Positions 57,321 through 64,000 of a stretch of DNA of 64,000 nt are shown here, one piece after another. How positions within the stretch are numbered: the first letter of the stretch is position 1; each line of letters opens with the position of its first letter. The DNA is from Clostridium sp. (GTDB lineage Bacteria; Bacillota; Clostridia; Oscillospirales; Ruminococcaceae). Below the pieces are notes generated by a model. It was not told the DNA's origin. It saw nothing but the letters and a program-made list of their open reading frames with translations, and did no database searches. Position numbers and translations under genes: made by a program. The DNA lies in assembly GCA_023664445.1 (NCBI GenBank), contig JAMPFN010000002.1:18208-82207 (forward strand). Reading direction: 5' to 3'.

Positions 57321-57355
57321 GACCCCGTCAGAATTATATTTGCTCTGACGGGGGT
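57321..57355. terminator. Bidirectional terminator after the lysis genes
   Basis: ACCCCGTCAGA pairs with TCTGACGGGGGT. It lies between the amidase gene and the convergent lipoprotein gene and probably ends the late transcript. Confidence 0.85.
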
Positions 57356-57373
57356 TGACTTTATTGTGCTGTT

Positions 57374-57913
57374 TTAATTATTCAACTCAATTGTTTCTTC
57401 AAACAAGGTTTTTGTACCCAGTAAATCTGTAATTATTACATCTACGGGTTTGCTTAAATCCTGTACATGATATCCTACCTTTAGCGTATATGTATTTCCC
57501 GGCTGAACATTATTAAGCTGCTCCTGCGCATCAACATCATCGCATCCTACTACCGTACTGTCACACTCAATACCGTCCTGAAAAACTGTATCCTGACAAG
57601 ACATTGTAAACGAATTTGCTTTATCAGAATTGTTAGTAAAATCATACTCGATCACAAGTACGTCTTCACCTTCATAATCAGTGCTGAGTGATGTTGATTT
57701 AACAGCAAATTCAAATCCTGATTTTTCGGCTTCTTTCTCTGTTGGTTCTTCTTCAGACTCCGAAGAAGCATCAGAATTATCTTCTTTTTTTTCTTCCGTA
57801 GCCGTTTTAGCTTCCCTATTTGAGCTTTCACTTCCGGTTGAACTGCAAGCAGTAAAAGCGGTAATCATTGAAATTGAAATTATAAAAGCTACTACTTTTT
57901 TTAGTCTTTCCAT
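57374..57913 (-). CDS. DUF5067-like lipoprotein (moron)
   Basis: 179 residues. Signal and lipobox MITAFTACSS, a Glu/Ser-rich linker (about 30-65), then a DUF5067-like beta-sandwich (VLVIEYDFTNNSDKANSF). GGAGAA precedes the ATG. Leftward orientation after the lysis genes points to expression in the lysogen, perhaps changing the host surface. Function unknown. Confidence 0.8.
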   Translation of the reverse strand: MERLKKVVAFIISISMITAFTACSSTGSESSNREAKTATEEKKEDNSDASSESEEEPTEKEAEKSGFEFAVKSTSLSTDYEGEDVLVIEYDFTNNSDKANSFTMSCQDTVFQDGIECDSTVVGCDDVDAQEQLNNVQPGNTYTLKVGYHVQDLSKPVDVIITDLLGTKTLFEETIELNN

Positions 57914-58119
57914 TACAATATTCTCCTTAAATGTAAAATTATGTATTAAATTATAGCATTAAAAATAATTAATTTCAATCAACAAAATGTCAGATTTTTA
58001 TTTTATTTTTTTTTTTTTTGTACAAGATGCACAAAGAATAATTGTGCAAATTTTAAATCTGGAAAATCAATCCATTAAACAGAAACGGCAGGGAAATCAA
58101 TCTCTGCCGTTTTTTTGAG
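57914..58119. other. Short gap with T-tract and terminator
   Basis: AT-rich; a run of about 13 T near 58007-58019 and the hairpin CGGCAG/CTGCCG (about 58086-58112) with TTTTTTT. On the minus strand that hairpin follows the HTH gene and ends the hicAB cassette. No gene seen. Confidence 0.6.
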
Positions 58120-58314
58120 TCAGCGTATCAGTTCGTCAATAGTGCATTCAAGTGCTTTGGCTATTCGGTTAAGATTTCCGACCGTTACATTTTCGATATT
58201 GATATAACAGTTTTCATAGTCAGTGATTTTTTTGTAGTGAACGCCGGAAAGCTCTGCTAATTCTTTCCGGCTTATTCCTTTTTGTTCACGGATTTCTTTG
58301 ATGTTATTCGCCAT
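58120..58314 (-). CDS. HTH (XRE-type) regulator of the hicAB cassette
   Basis: 64 residues from ATG at 58314, overlapping the end of hicB. HTH at about 5-45 (IREQKGISRKELAELSGVHY). It probably represses the promoter at 58878-58906. HicAB systems often carry the DNA-binding part in HicB; here it is a separate gene. Confidence 0.8.
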   Translation of the reverse strand: MANNIKEIREQKGISRKELAELSGVHYKKITDYENCYINIENVTVGNLNRIAKALECTIDELIR

Positions 58315-58597
58315 TGTTACTGCACTCCACAAGTGGATAATTTGTTGTGTCGGCAAGAATCAGCGTTACAAAGCTGTCTGAATCCGTTTTGATGTCATTG
58401 ATTGCCGAGGCTTTTGGAATTGGTTCACCATCTTTTTCGTGACAGCAAAGCATCATTGCAAGTGCATCTTCTGCCATTTCCATTCCCTCAAGTATTGAAT
58501 CGCCACTTGTGTGACATCCATCAATATCGGGAAAATCAATAGCGTACAATCCATTTTTTTCAAGCGTAAAAACTGCTGGGTAAACGTACTTAGCCAT
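58304..58597 (-). CDS. hicB: HicB family antitoxin
   Basis: 97 residues. The HicB core is clear: YPAVFTLEKNGLYAIDFPDI, GCHTSGDSILEGMEMAEDAL. Binds and blocks HicA. No HTH or ribbon-helix-helix at its C-terminus, which fits the separate HTH gene after it. It is separated from hicA by hairpins at 58642-58681. Confidence 0.93.
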   Translation of the reverse strand: MAKYVYPAVFTLEKNGLYAIDFPDIDGCHTSGDSILEGMEMAEDALAMMLCCHEKDGEPIPKASAINDIKTDSDSFVTLILADTTNYPLVECSNNGE

Positions 58598-58659
58598 TTT
58601 TAATCAGCTCCTTTTTATTTCAGAGAGGGAAAGCAAAAGCATTTACGCCCCTTTAGGGG

Positions 58660-58681
58660 TTGGGGCTTATTTCAGCCCCAA
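58660..58681 (-). other. Hairpin over the hicA stop codon
   Basis: TTGGGGCT (58660-58667) pairs with AGCCCCAA (58674-58681) with the hicA stop at its edge, and CCCC-ttta-GGGG lies next to it. No U-run; it may stall or process the mRNA between toxin and antitoxin. Confidence 0.5.
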
Positions 58682-58852
58682 GTCTTTGAAGATTTTGTTT
58701 ACGGTTCCTGTTGCAATTTCTTTTCCTTTGTGGCGTTCAACCTGTGTTTTTTGGTTGTTCCGTGGATTGTACCAAATTTCGTGGTTTCCGCCTTGCCTTA
58801 AAAGTCTGCAACCGCTTTTTTTAAGTTTTTTTATAAGCTCACCGTACTGCAT
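58667..58852 (-). CDS. hicA: HicA family toxin (mRNA interferase)
   Basis: 61 residues, full length for the family. MQYGELIKKLKKSGCRLLRQGGNHEIWYN holds the double-stranded RNA-binding-like fold and the catalytic His (GNHEIW), and HKGKEIATGTVNKIFKDLG follows. Cleaves mRNA when free of HicB. First gene of the cassette. Confidence 0.95.
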   Translation of the reverse strand: MQYGELIKKLKKSGCRLLRQGGNHEIWYNPRNNQKTQVERHKGKEIATGTVNKIFKDLGLK

Positions 58853-58877
58853 TCGCTTTCCCCCTTTCTGTAATTAT

Positions 58878-58906
58878 ATTATACCACGTTTTCGTGGATT
58901 TGTCAA
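58878..58906 (-). promoter_or_regulatory. Leftward promoter of the hicAB cassette with palindromic operator
   Basis: On the minus strand TTGACA (58906-58901), 17 bases, TATAAT (58883-58878). CCACG-TTTT-CGTGG (58884-58897) fills the spacer. Same design as cassettes A, B and C. Confidence 0.82.
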
Positions 58907-58938
58907 GCCTTTTTTTAAAATTTTTTTGATTTTTTTAT

Positions 58939-58968
58939 TTGACATTAAATACATTCATGTATTATAAT
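58939..58968 (+). promoter_or_regulatory. Rightward promoter with palindrome for the 59001 gene
   Basis: TTGACA (58939-58944), 18 bases, TATAAT (58963-58968). ATACAT-TC-ATGTAT (58949-58962) lies in the spacer, a probable repressor site. It is divergent from the hicAB promoter. Confidence 0.75.
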
Positions 58969-59000
58969 GATATTACATCATAAATAAGGAGAGTAAGACA

Positions 59001-59570
59001 ATGCCTAATAGACACAATAATCGGAAAGAGCGCGTTCCGTTATATGGCAGTTTTAAGCTGCCGAAACCTAATGAAAAGGTTTCCGAAAAGCCTATACCCC
59101 AGAAGTCTGAGCACAAAGATATTAAAGCTATGGATAAAACAATCCATCGATTTTCTATCATAGCTGTAAGGGATGAATTCAGAGAATTTCCGAAAAAATT
59201 TTTATTATATTATGACGAACGTTGGGACTGTGATTTTTTCTTTAGCTTTAAAACTGTTGATGGCGATAATATTCGGGAAATCACTGAAAATTTGTCTAAT
59301 GAACTTCAAATTGAACAAAGATATATAAGGTTGGATTACAAAGACGTAAGAGTTTACAGCAAATATTCTGTGAGTGATAAAATATATAAAGTTTATGAGC
59401 ACAAATTATATTTTGCTGATATTTCACATTTTAGAGATTTACTTAAAAATGATTATTTTGAAATAAACGGAAAGAAATTTAAATGGATGACTATTGAGCA
59501 AATGGAACAAGATGAAAGCATAAAAAATAAAAATCTTGATGTCGTAGATTTTGTTAAAACCTACGCATAA
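59001..59570 (+). CDS. Moron protein, possible NUDIX-fold domain (SMODS-associated type)
   Basis: 189 residues with AAGGAGAG upstream. After a Pro/Lys-rich start, residues about 50-185 have FLLYYDERWDCDFFFSFKT, KYSVSDKIYKVYEHKLYFADI and FKWMTIEQMEQDE, a layout like the NUDIX domains found beside CD-NTase (SMODS) genes in defence. The classic NUDIX box is not visible and no cyclase is nearby. It is expressed alone, so it could be an accessory defence or immunity gene; this is a guess. Confidence 0.5.
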   Translation: MPNRHNNRKERVPLYGSFKLPKPNEKVSEKPIPQKSEHKDIKAMDKTIHRFSIIAVRDEFREFPKKFLLYYDERWDCDFFFSFKTVDGDNIREITENLSNELQIEQRYIRLDYKDVRVYSKYSVSDKIYKVYEHKLYFADISHFRDLLKNDYFEINGKKFKWMTIEQMEQDESIKNKNLDVVDFVKTYA

Positions 59571-59576
59571 AAACTA

Positions 59577-59600
59577 CCGCCTGATGTTGTTGTCAGGCGG
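59577..59600. terminator. Bidirectional terminator
   Basis: CCGCCTGA (59577-59584) pairs with TCAGGCGG (59593-59600), followed rightward by CAATTTTTG. It separates the convergent 59001 gene and cassette B. Confidence 0.8.
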
Positions 59601-59609
59601 CAATTTTTG

Positions 59610-59810
59610 TTATTCGCTTGTTTTCTCGTCATCGCTCCAGCAAAGTTCATCAAGTGTAACTCCTAATGCTTTGGCAAGCTTGATGGCATTTGAAACAAGG
59701 CAGTCACCACGTTTTTGAATGTCCTCAATTGTACGTTTAGGTATTCCGGTGACTTCGACAAGTTTAGGGATTGTCATTCCCCTTTCGGTTCGGATTTGTT
59801 TTAGGTTCAT
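59610..59810 (-). CDS. HTH (XRE-type) regulator of cassette B
   Basis: 66 residues from ATG at 59810 after AAAGGAG. HTH like the cassette A regulator (MNLKQIRTERGMTIPKLVEV, GDCLVSNAIKLAKALGVTLD). The two are paralogues about 31 kb apart. It probably represses the cassette B promoter. Confidence 0.8.
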   Translation of the reverse strand: MNLKQIRTERGMTIPKLVEVTGIPKRTIEDIQKRGDCLVSNAIKLAKALGVTLDELCWSDDEKTSE

Positions 59811-59811
59811 T

Positions 59812-59904
59812 TTATAATTCTCCTTTGAATGCAAAATAGATAAACAAAAGTATTCCGACCAATTCAAGAGCAAATAAAAAAATTTTTAAAACTTCTTTTT
59901 TCAT
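59812..59904 (-). CDS. Small membrane peptide upstream of the HTH gene (cassette B)
   Basis: 30 residues: MKKEVLKIFLFALELVGILL then FIYFAFKGEL, a single membrane helix. It ends two bases before the HTH gene start and carries that gene's ribosome binding site. Same slot as the 34-residue peptide of cassette A. AAGGGTG is a weak upstream site. Confidence 0.5.
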   Translation of the reverse strand: MKKEVLKIFLFALELVGILLFIYFAFKGEL

Positions 59905-59905
59905 C

Positions 59906-59934
59906 TTGACACCCTTTGAAACTTATGGTAAAAT
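59906..59934 (+). promoter_or_regulatory. Opposing (antisense) promoter of cassette B
   Basis: TTGACA (59906-59911), 17 bases, TAAAAT (59929-59934). It points into the small gene 59968-60090, as the matching promoter does in cassette A. Confidence 0.7.
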
Positions 59935-59938
59935 CTTA

Positions 59939-59971
59939 TTAAGGGTGAGGGCTTTCGCCCTCTTCCCTTAA
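59939..59971 (+). ncRNA. 5' hairpin of the candidate antisense RNA, cassette B
   Basis: TTAAGGG-t-GAGGGC, loop TTTC, GCCCTC-tt-CCCTTAA. Same architecture and loop as cassette A but different paired bases, i.e. compensatory changes. The transcript could run to the terminator at 60186-60224, about 285 bases. Confidence 0.5.
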
Positions 59972-60090
59972 TCTTTCAGAATGTGTATCAGGTAAAGTAT
60001 CCAGCCTAACCACGATACTATTCTTACTGTGAGCTTTTCGAGTTCTGTGATAATTTCGGAAAGCTCTTTAATTTTATCCTTAAGCTTCAA
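59968..60090 (-). CDS. Amphipathic small peptide, toxin-like slot (cassette B)
   Basis: 40 residues from TTG at 60090 after AAAGGTGGTGA: MKLKDKIKELSEIITELEKL, then TVRIVSWLGWILYLIHILKD. A charged helix is followed by a Trp-containing hydrophobic helix. It lies between the cassette B promoter and the antisense hairpin, as the lysine-rich peptide does in cassette A. Confidence 0.55.
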   Translation of the reverse strand: MKLKDKIKELSEIITELEKLTVRIVSWLGWILYLIHILKD

Positions 60091-60117
60091 GTTGTTCACC
60101 ACCTTTCTACATTTATT

Positions 60118-60146
60118 ATTATACCACGTTTTAACGTGTTTGTCAA
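60118..60146 (-). promoter_or_regulatory. Leftward promoter of cassette B with palindromic operator
   Basis: On the minus strand TTGACA (60146-60141), 17 bases, TATAAT (60123-60118). CACGTT-TT-AACGTG (60125-60138) lies in the spacer. Confidence 0.82.
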
Positions 60147-60185
60147 GCCTTTTTTTGAAAAAAAATCAAAAAAATTTGAAAAATT

Positions 60186-60224
60186 TTTCCCGTATCGGTA
60201 TAATTCCGGTGCGGGAATTTTTTT
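60186..60224 (+). terminator. Terminator before the recombinase operon
   Basis: TTCCCG pairs with CGGGAA, with an inner CGG/CCG, then TTTTTTT. It would end rightward or antisense transcripts coming through cassette B. Confidence 0.8.
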
Positions 60225-60275
60225 GACTTGGAATAAAAGCTGCCGGATTTTAAAAAGAAATCGGAGGAAAAACAG

Positions 60276-60644
60276 ATGACAGATAATCAGAAACAACAGA
60301 TCGACAGCCTGAGAAATCAGGGATACGGCTACAAGAAAATTGCTGAAAGGCTTGACATTTCAGTGAATACGGTAGCTTCACACTGTCGCAGAAAAGCCGA
60401 TAAATGCCTACAGTGCGGAACTGTTTTGACGCACACTCCAAAGCATAGGAAAAAGAAATTCTGTTCCGACAAGTGCCGCATGGCGTGGTGGAACACACAC
60501 CAAGACAGCATAAACCGTAAGCCGTCATGGATAGTTTGCAAGCAGTGCGGAAAGCCTTTTGACGCTCGTTACAAGCTTTCAAGAAAGTTCTGTTCCCGTA
60601 AGTGTTATGCGGATTCACGCAGAAAGGACGGCAAAACATCATGA
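60276..60644 (+). CDS. HTH and zinc-ribbon regulator of the recombinase operon
   Basis: 122 residues after TCGGAGG. Residues 1-40 form an HTH (LRNQGYGYKKIAERLDISVNTVASHC). Two zinc ribbons follow (CLQCGTVL...CSDKCRMAWW and CKQCGKPF...CSRKCYADS). Such proteins sit directly before serine recombinases in many Clostridia elements and may control or assist them. Confidence 0.8.
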   Translation: MTDNQKQQIDSLRNQGYGYKKIAERLDISVNTVASHCRRKADKCLQCGTVLTHTPKHRKKKFCSDKCRMAWWNTHQDSINRKPSWIVCKQCGKPFDARYKLSRKFCSRKCYADSRRKDGKTS

Positions 60645-60814
60645 ACTACGAAAATGTTATGCTGTATAAGACCGTTATGTCGCTTATTCGTGAGTTGATT
60701 AATAAAGAGCTGATAACGAAATCCGAATACAGTCAGATAAGCACAATTCTTGCCGAAAAATGCGGTCTGAGTTCGTCAAGCATATTCCTTGATATTTTTC
60801 AGGATATTGAGTAA
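60641..60814 (+). CDS. Small SHOCT-domain-like protein
   Basis: 57 residues, ATGA overlap with the previous gene. MSLIRELINKELITKSEYSQI resembles the SHOCT helix pair. Common before paired recombinases; function unknown. Confidence 0.75.
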   Translation: MNYENVMLYKTVMSLIRELINKELITKSEYSQISTILAEKCGLSSSSIFLDIFQDIE

Positions 60815-60838
60815 TATGTATAACGAAAGGAGATTGCA

Positions 60839-62143
60839 ATGGAGCGTTTGATACAAAAAGTTGAGTTTGAAAAAGTCGATTGTCCGAAGTTGCTGAAAGT
60901 TGCAGCGTATGCACGTGTTTCAAGCGGAAAAGATGCGATGCTGCATTCGCTTTCGGCACAGGTGAGCTATTACAACCGACTTATTCAAAGTAATCCTGAA
61001 TGGTTATTTTGTGGAGTTTATGCCGATGAAGCTATGACTGGAACAAAGGATAACCGTGAAAACTTTCAGAAAATGCTTTCAGAATGCAGAGCCGGAAATC
61101 TGGATTTGATTATCACAAAATCAATTTCAAGGTTTGCAAGGAATACGGTCACGCTGCTTGAAACGGTTCGTGAGCTGAAAGGTTTAGGCGTTGGCGTATA
61201 TTTTGAAGAGCAGAGCATTAACAGTCTTTCGGCAGACGGCGAACTTATGCTGACGATTCTTGCAAGCTATGCGCAGGAAGAAAGCTATACGGCAAGCGAG
61301 AATCAGAAATGGAGGATCCGCAGAGATTTTGAACTGGGAAAAGTCAGCAGTATCCGTATGCTTGGATATCGCAGAACGCCGGACGGCAGTCTTGAAATCA
61401 TAGAGCCGGAAGCCGAAACAGTACGTATGATTTTTCATGATTACCTTGATGGTATGGGAAAACAGGCGATCGCCAATAAGCTGAATAATATGCATATCCC
61501 CACGCTGAACGGCTGTGAATGGAAAGCCGGAGATATTCGCAGAATACTTCAAAATGAAAAGTATTCAGGCGATATGCTGCTTCAAAAAACGTTCAGTGAA
61601 AATCATCTGACAAAGCGAAAGATTATAAATAACGGAAATTTACCACAATATTTTGTGAAAAATTCGCATGAAGCAATTATCGAAAAGTCCGTTTTCAATG
61701 CAGTACAGAAACGCTTTAAGGAGCAGAATAAACGCTTTTCAGTTTCAAAACCCACTACAACGGCATATCCGTTTACAGGCAAAATCCAATGTGGAAACTG
61801 TGGTAAAAATTATCGTAGAAAAACAACTGTAACAGGCATTGTCTGGATATGTGCTACATACAACACAAAAGGCAAAAAATACTGTCCGACTGCAAAGCAG
61901 ATACCTGAAAATACGCTGTTTTCCGTATGCTGCGATGTACTGACTCTAAAGGAATTTGACGGAGAAATTTTCGGGAGCAGGATCGATAAAATCCTTGTTC
62001 CTGCACCTAATGAGCTGATTTTTATTTTTCATGATGGACATGAAGTTTCGGCAAACTGGCAAGACCGTTCACGTTCCGAAAGCTGGACAGATGAAATGAA
62101 GAAAAAGGCAAGGGAAAGGAGCAGGAAATGGCGCGAAAGGTAA
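60839..62143 (+). CDS. Large serine recombinase, first of a pair
   Basis: 434 residues after AAAGGAG. Resolvase domain with catalytic Ser28 (AYARVSSG) and ITKSISRFARN, recombinase domain (LNGCEWKAGDIRRILQNEKYSGD), and a zinc ribbon (CGNCGKNYRRK). The C-terminus is shorter than in typical integrases. Probably acts with its neighbour in integration or excision. Confidence 0.94.
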   Translation: MERLIQKVEFEKVDCPKLLKVAAYARVSSGKDAMLHSLSAQVSYYNRLIQSNPEWLFCGVYADEAMTGTKDNRENFQKMLSECRAGNLDLIITKSISRFARNTVTLLETVRELKGLGVGVYFEEQSINSLSADGELMLTILASYAQEESYTASENQKWRIRRDFELGKVSSIRMLGYRRTPDGSLEIIEPEAETVRMIFHDYLDGMGKQAIANKLNNMHIPTLNGCEWKAGDIRRILQNEKYSGDMLLQKTFSENHLTKRKIINNGNLPQYFVKNSHEAIIEKSVFNAVQKRFKEQNKRFSVSKPTTTAYPFTGKIQCGNCGKNYRRKTTVTGIVWICATYNTKGKKYCPTAKQIPENTLFSVCCDVLTLKEFDGEIFGSRIDKILVPAPNELIFIFHDGHEVSANWQDRSRSESWTDEMKKKARERSRKWRER

Positions 62144-63708
62144 TGGTTATCCCATCAAAAGCTATGATTCCCACAGCAAAAAATACAGACGAAAAAACGC
62201 CCAAAAAGCGTGTTGCTGCCTATGCCCGTGTATCTACGGATTCAGAGGAACAGATGACCTCTTATGACGCACAAGTCAGCTATTACACCGATTACATAAA
62301 AAGCCGCAGCGACTGGGAATTTGTTTCGGTCTACGCTGACGAGGGAATATCAGGCTGTAATACGGCAAAACGTGAGGCGTTCAATAGAATGATTTCCGAT
62401 GCACTGGACGGAAAAATTGACCTTATAATCACCAAGAGCGTGAGCAGATTTGCACGAAATACCGTTGATTCTCTTACCACTGTACGAAAGCTGAAAGAAA
62501 AGGGTATAGAGATTTATTTCCAAAAAGAAAACATCTATACGCTTGATTCAAAGGGAGAACTGCTCATCACAATAATGTCAAGTCTGGCACAGGAGGAAAG
62601 CCGTTCTATATCTGAAAATGTGACGTGGGGACAGCGAAAGCGCATGGCTGACGGCAAAGTTACACTTCCCTACAGTAACTTTCTGGGTTATAAAAAAGGT
62701 ACTGACGGCTTGCCCGAAATAGTACCTGAAGAAGCTGAAACAGTAAGGCTGATTTACCGAAGTTTCATAAACGGCATGACTCCTTATCATATCGCAAAAA
62801 TGCTTATGGAAAAAAGAATTCTTTCACCAAGAGGAAAATTAAAATGGTCTGCAAGTACGGTCAAAAGTATTCTGACTAATGAAAAATACAAGGGTTCGGC
62901 TCTGCTTCAAAAGACTTTTACCGTTGATTTTCTTACAAAAAAGAAGAAGATAAACGAGGGCGAAGTTCCGCAGTATTACGTAGAAAACAGCCATCAGGCT
63001 ATTATAGAACCGGATGAATTTGAATTGGTTCAGGCTGAAATCGCAAGAAGAAAGGCAACCGAAAAATACTACCACAGTAAAAATCCTTTTGCCGCAAGAA
63101 TCATATGCAGTGAATGCGGTGGATTTTACGGTTCTAAGGTCTGGCATTCATCAAGCAAGTACCGCCGCGTTATCTGGCAGTGCAACGAAAAATATAGAAA
63201 AGACATGAACTGCACAACTCCGCATCTTGACGAAAACGAGATAAAAGAGAAGTTTTTGACTGCTTACAATCGCCTTTTCAGCGATAGAGAAAGCGTTATG
63301 AATCTCTGCAAGGCGGTACTGCAAACGCTTTACGATCATAGTCGCATCGATATTGAAATAGCCGGAATCAAGGCAAAAATGGAAGCCGTAGCCGACAAGG
63401 TAAAGTACATGATATCTGTTAACAGTCGAATTGCACAGGTACAATCAGTCTACGCAGAGGAATATGAAAGGCTTGTAAAAGAGTATGATGCTTTGGAATC
63501 TGAGGTAAAAAAGCTTTATGCAGAAAAGGCAGAACGTACAGAAAAAGGAGTCATCATTGACAGATTTATGCATGAACTTTCGGAAAGAGAAAATCTGCTC
63601 GTTGAATTTGACGAGCATTTATGGATCGCTTCAATCGAAAAAGTGACGGTTTTCCCGGATAAAAAAATGAAGTTTTTGTTCAAAAATGGAAGTGAAATCG
63701 AAATTTAA
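62128..63708 (+). CDS. Large serine recombinase, second of a pair
   Basis: 526 residues, overlapping the first recombinase gene by 16 bases. Catalytic Ser36 (AYARVSTDSEEQMTSYDAQ), ITKSVSRFARNTVDSLTTVR, the recombinase domain (LKWSASTVKSILTNEKYKGS), zinc ribbon (CSECGGFYG) and a long C-terminal coiled coil (about 400-480) as in phage integrases. The likely main integrase. Confidence 0.95.
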   Translation: MARKVMVIPSKAMIPTAKNTDEKTPKKRVAAYARVSTDSEEQMTSYDAQVSYYTDYIKSRSDWEFVSVYADEGISGCNTAKREAFNRMISDALDGKIDLIITKSVSRFARNTVDSLTTVRKLKEKGIEIYFQKENIYTLDSKGELLITIMSSLAQEESRSISENVTWGQRKRMADGKVTLPYSNFLGYKKGTDGLPEIVPEEAETVRLIYRSFINGMTPYHIAKMLMEKRILSPRGKLKWSASTVKSILTNEKYKGSALLQKTFTVDFLTKKKKINEGEVPQYYVENSHQAIIEPDEFELVQAEIARRKATEKYYHSKNPFAARIICSECGGFYGSKVWHSSSKYRRVIWQCNEKYRKDMNCTTPHLDENEIKEKFLTAYNRLFSDRESVMNLCKAVLQTLYDHSRIDIEIAGIKAKMEAVADKVKYMISVNSRIAQVQSVYAEEYERLVKEYDALESEVKKLYAEKAERTEKGVIIDRFMHELSERENLLVEFDEHLWIASIEKVTVFPDKKMKFLFKNGSEIEI

Positions 63709-63737
63709 CACAGTATAAAACTTAACAAAAATATCAA

Positions 63738-63773
63738 AGCAGATTTGTATATAAGTTACAAATCTGCTTTTTT
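63738..63773 (+). terminator. Terminator after the recombinases
   Basis: AGCAGATTTGTA (63738-63749) pairs with TACAAATCTGCT (63757-63768), then TTTTT. Ends the recombinase operon. Confidence 0.88.
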
Positions 63774-63786
63774 GAAAAAATTTTTC

Positions 63787-63815
63787 TTGACATTTTGAAA
63801 TTTATGGAGTATCAT
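63787..63815 (+). promoter_or_regulatory. Promoter reading out of the right end
   Basis: TTGACA (63787-63792), 17 bases, TATCAT (63810-63815). No gene starts inside the window after it, so it belongs to a leader or RNA running past 64000. Confidence 0.6.
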
Positions 63816-63871
63816 GTAATCAGAACATTTACGAACCGAAAGGTCATCGGCTTTGGTGCGTTTCTTTGAAA

Positions 63872-63921
63872 TTTGCACACCCCTATAGCCGTTTTGCACA
63901 CCCTGACATAAGGGGGTGCAA
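63872..63921. repeat. TTTGCACACC repeats with an inverted copy
   Basis: TTTGCACACC at 63872-63881 and 63893-63902 (21 bp apart) and the inverted GGGGGTGCAA at 63912-63921. Such arrays look like binding sites of a replication or transfer protein. Together with hairpins at 63968-63994 this may be the start of another element or of chromosomal DNA. Confidence 0.5.
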
Positions 63922-63967
63922 TTGTATCAAAGACTTAAAGTATTGCCAACACAATATTACACAAAAC

Positions 63968-63994
63968 CCTACATCTTTGTAGGCGGCTTTGCCG
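63968..63994. other. Two adjoining hairpins at the window end
   Basis: CCTACA-tctt-TGTAGG at 63968-63983 and CGGC-ttt-GCCG at 63984-63994, back to back. The role is unknown because the window stops here. Confidence 0.4.
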
Positions 63995-64000
63995 TTACGG

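Larger units (their letters stand above)
8866..63708. mobile_element. Siphovirus-type prophage (minimal extent)
   Basis: A complete order of phage modules: control, early, replication, late regulator, packaging, head, tail, lysis, morons, serine recombinases. About 55 kb. The ends are not proven: no repeat shared by the two flanks was found, as expected for serine integrases with very short cores. ssrA, intact, lies just left of the element. Confidence 0.85.

Noticed and set aside
28009..60146. The repeated palindromes as a CRISPR array
   Set aside because: Only four sites in two distant places, all between -35 and -10 boxes, with different sequences and no regular spacers.
8050..63930. TTGTATCAAAGA near 63923 matches the tmRNA terminator region (8056-8067) in inverted orientation
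   Set aside because: A 12-base inverted match in a hairpin is not the direct repeat expected of att sites and could be chance.

Overview
The window is moderately AT-rich DNA from a Gram-positive, probably gut- or rumen-living Clostridia bacterium; a Ruminococcus-like Oscillospiraceae is the best guess. The grounds are the T-box upstream of thrS, AGGAGG ribosome binding sites, frequent TTG/GTG starts, a lipoprotein of the Cthe_2159 carbohydrate-binding type, and the style of the phage genes. Genus is inferred, not shown.

Chromosomal part (1 to about 8.5 kb): the 5' part of a lipoprotein gene on the minus strand; a T-box-controlled operon of a membrane-anchored lipase-like hydrolase, a small zinc-ribbon protein and thrS; a secreted beta-helix lipoprotein flanked by two related hairpins; then smpB and ssrA (tmRNA), one base apart. 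A small zinc-ribbon membrane gene follows ssrA.

The rest is one siphovirus-type prophage (about 8.6-63.7 kb), nearly all transcribed rightward. It begins with a possible control region: two candidate structured RNAs, a divergent gene pair and a cluster of GTTGAAA boxes. A long run of small overlapping early genes follows, then replication (DUF2800, DUF2815, family A DNA polymerase, primase-helicase, VRR-NUC, SNF2 helicase, methylase). A 20-bp perfect inverted repeat around AT-rich DNA is a candidate origin. A DUF1492 regulator is followed at once by a promoter with three GTCA boxes every 10 bp. The late genes run HNH, TerS, DNA methylases, an amidoligase/GGCT accessory block, TerL (interrupted by an intein with class 3 features), portal, a P-loop/ClpP fusion protease, capsid, connectors, tail, tape measure, a BspA-LRR receptor-binding candidate, a collagen-like fibre, holins and amidase. 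The right end has morons and two overlapping large serine recombinases.

The most unusual structure is a set of leftward cassettes at 27.5-29.3 kb and 58.1-60.1 kb. Four share a TTGACA-17-TATAAT promoter whose spacer is a palindrome. Three of them pair a tiny protein with an opposing promoter that would make an antisense RNA starting in a hairpin, and end in an HTH gene. The fourth is hicAB plus an HTH gene. Two of the small proteins are lysine-rich or amphipathic hydrophobic peptides, so these look like type I toxin-antitoxin modules with their own repressors. All function calls come from reading the sequence; no database search was possible.
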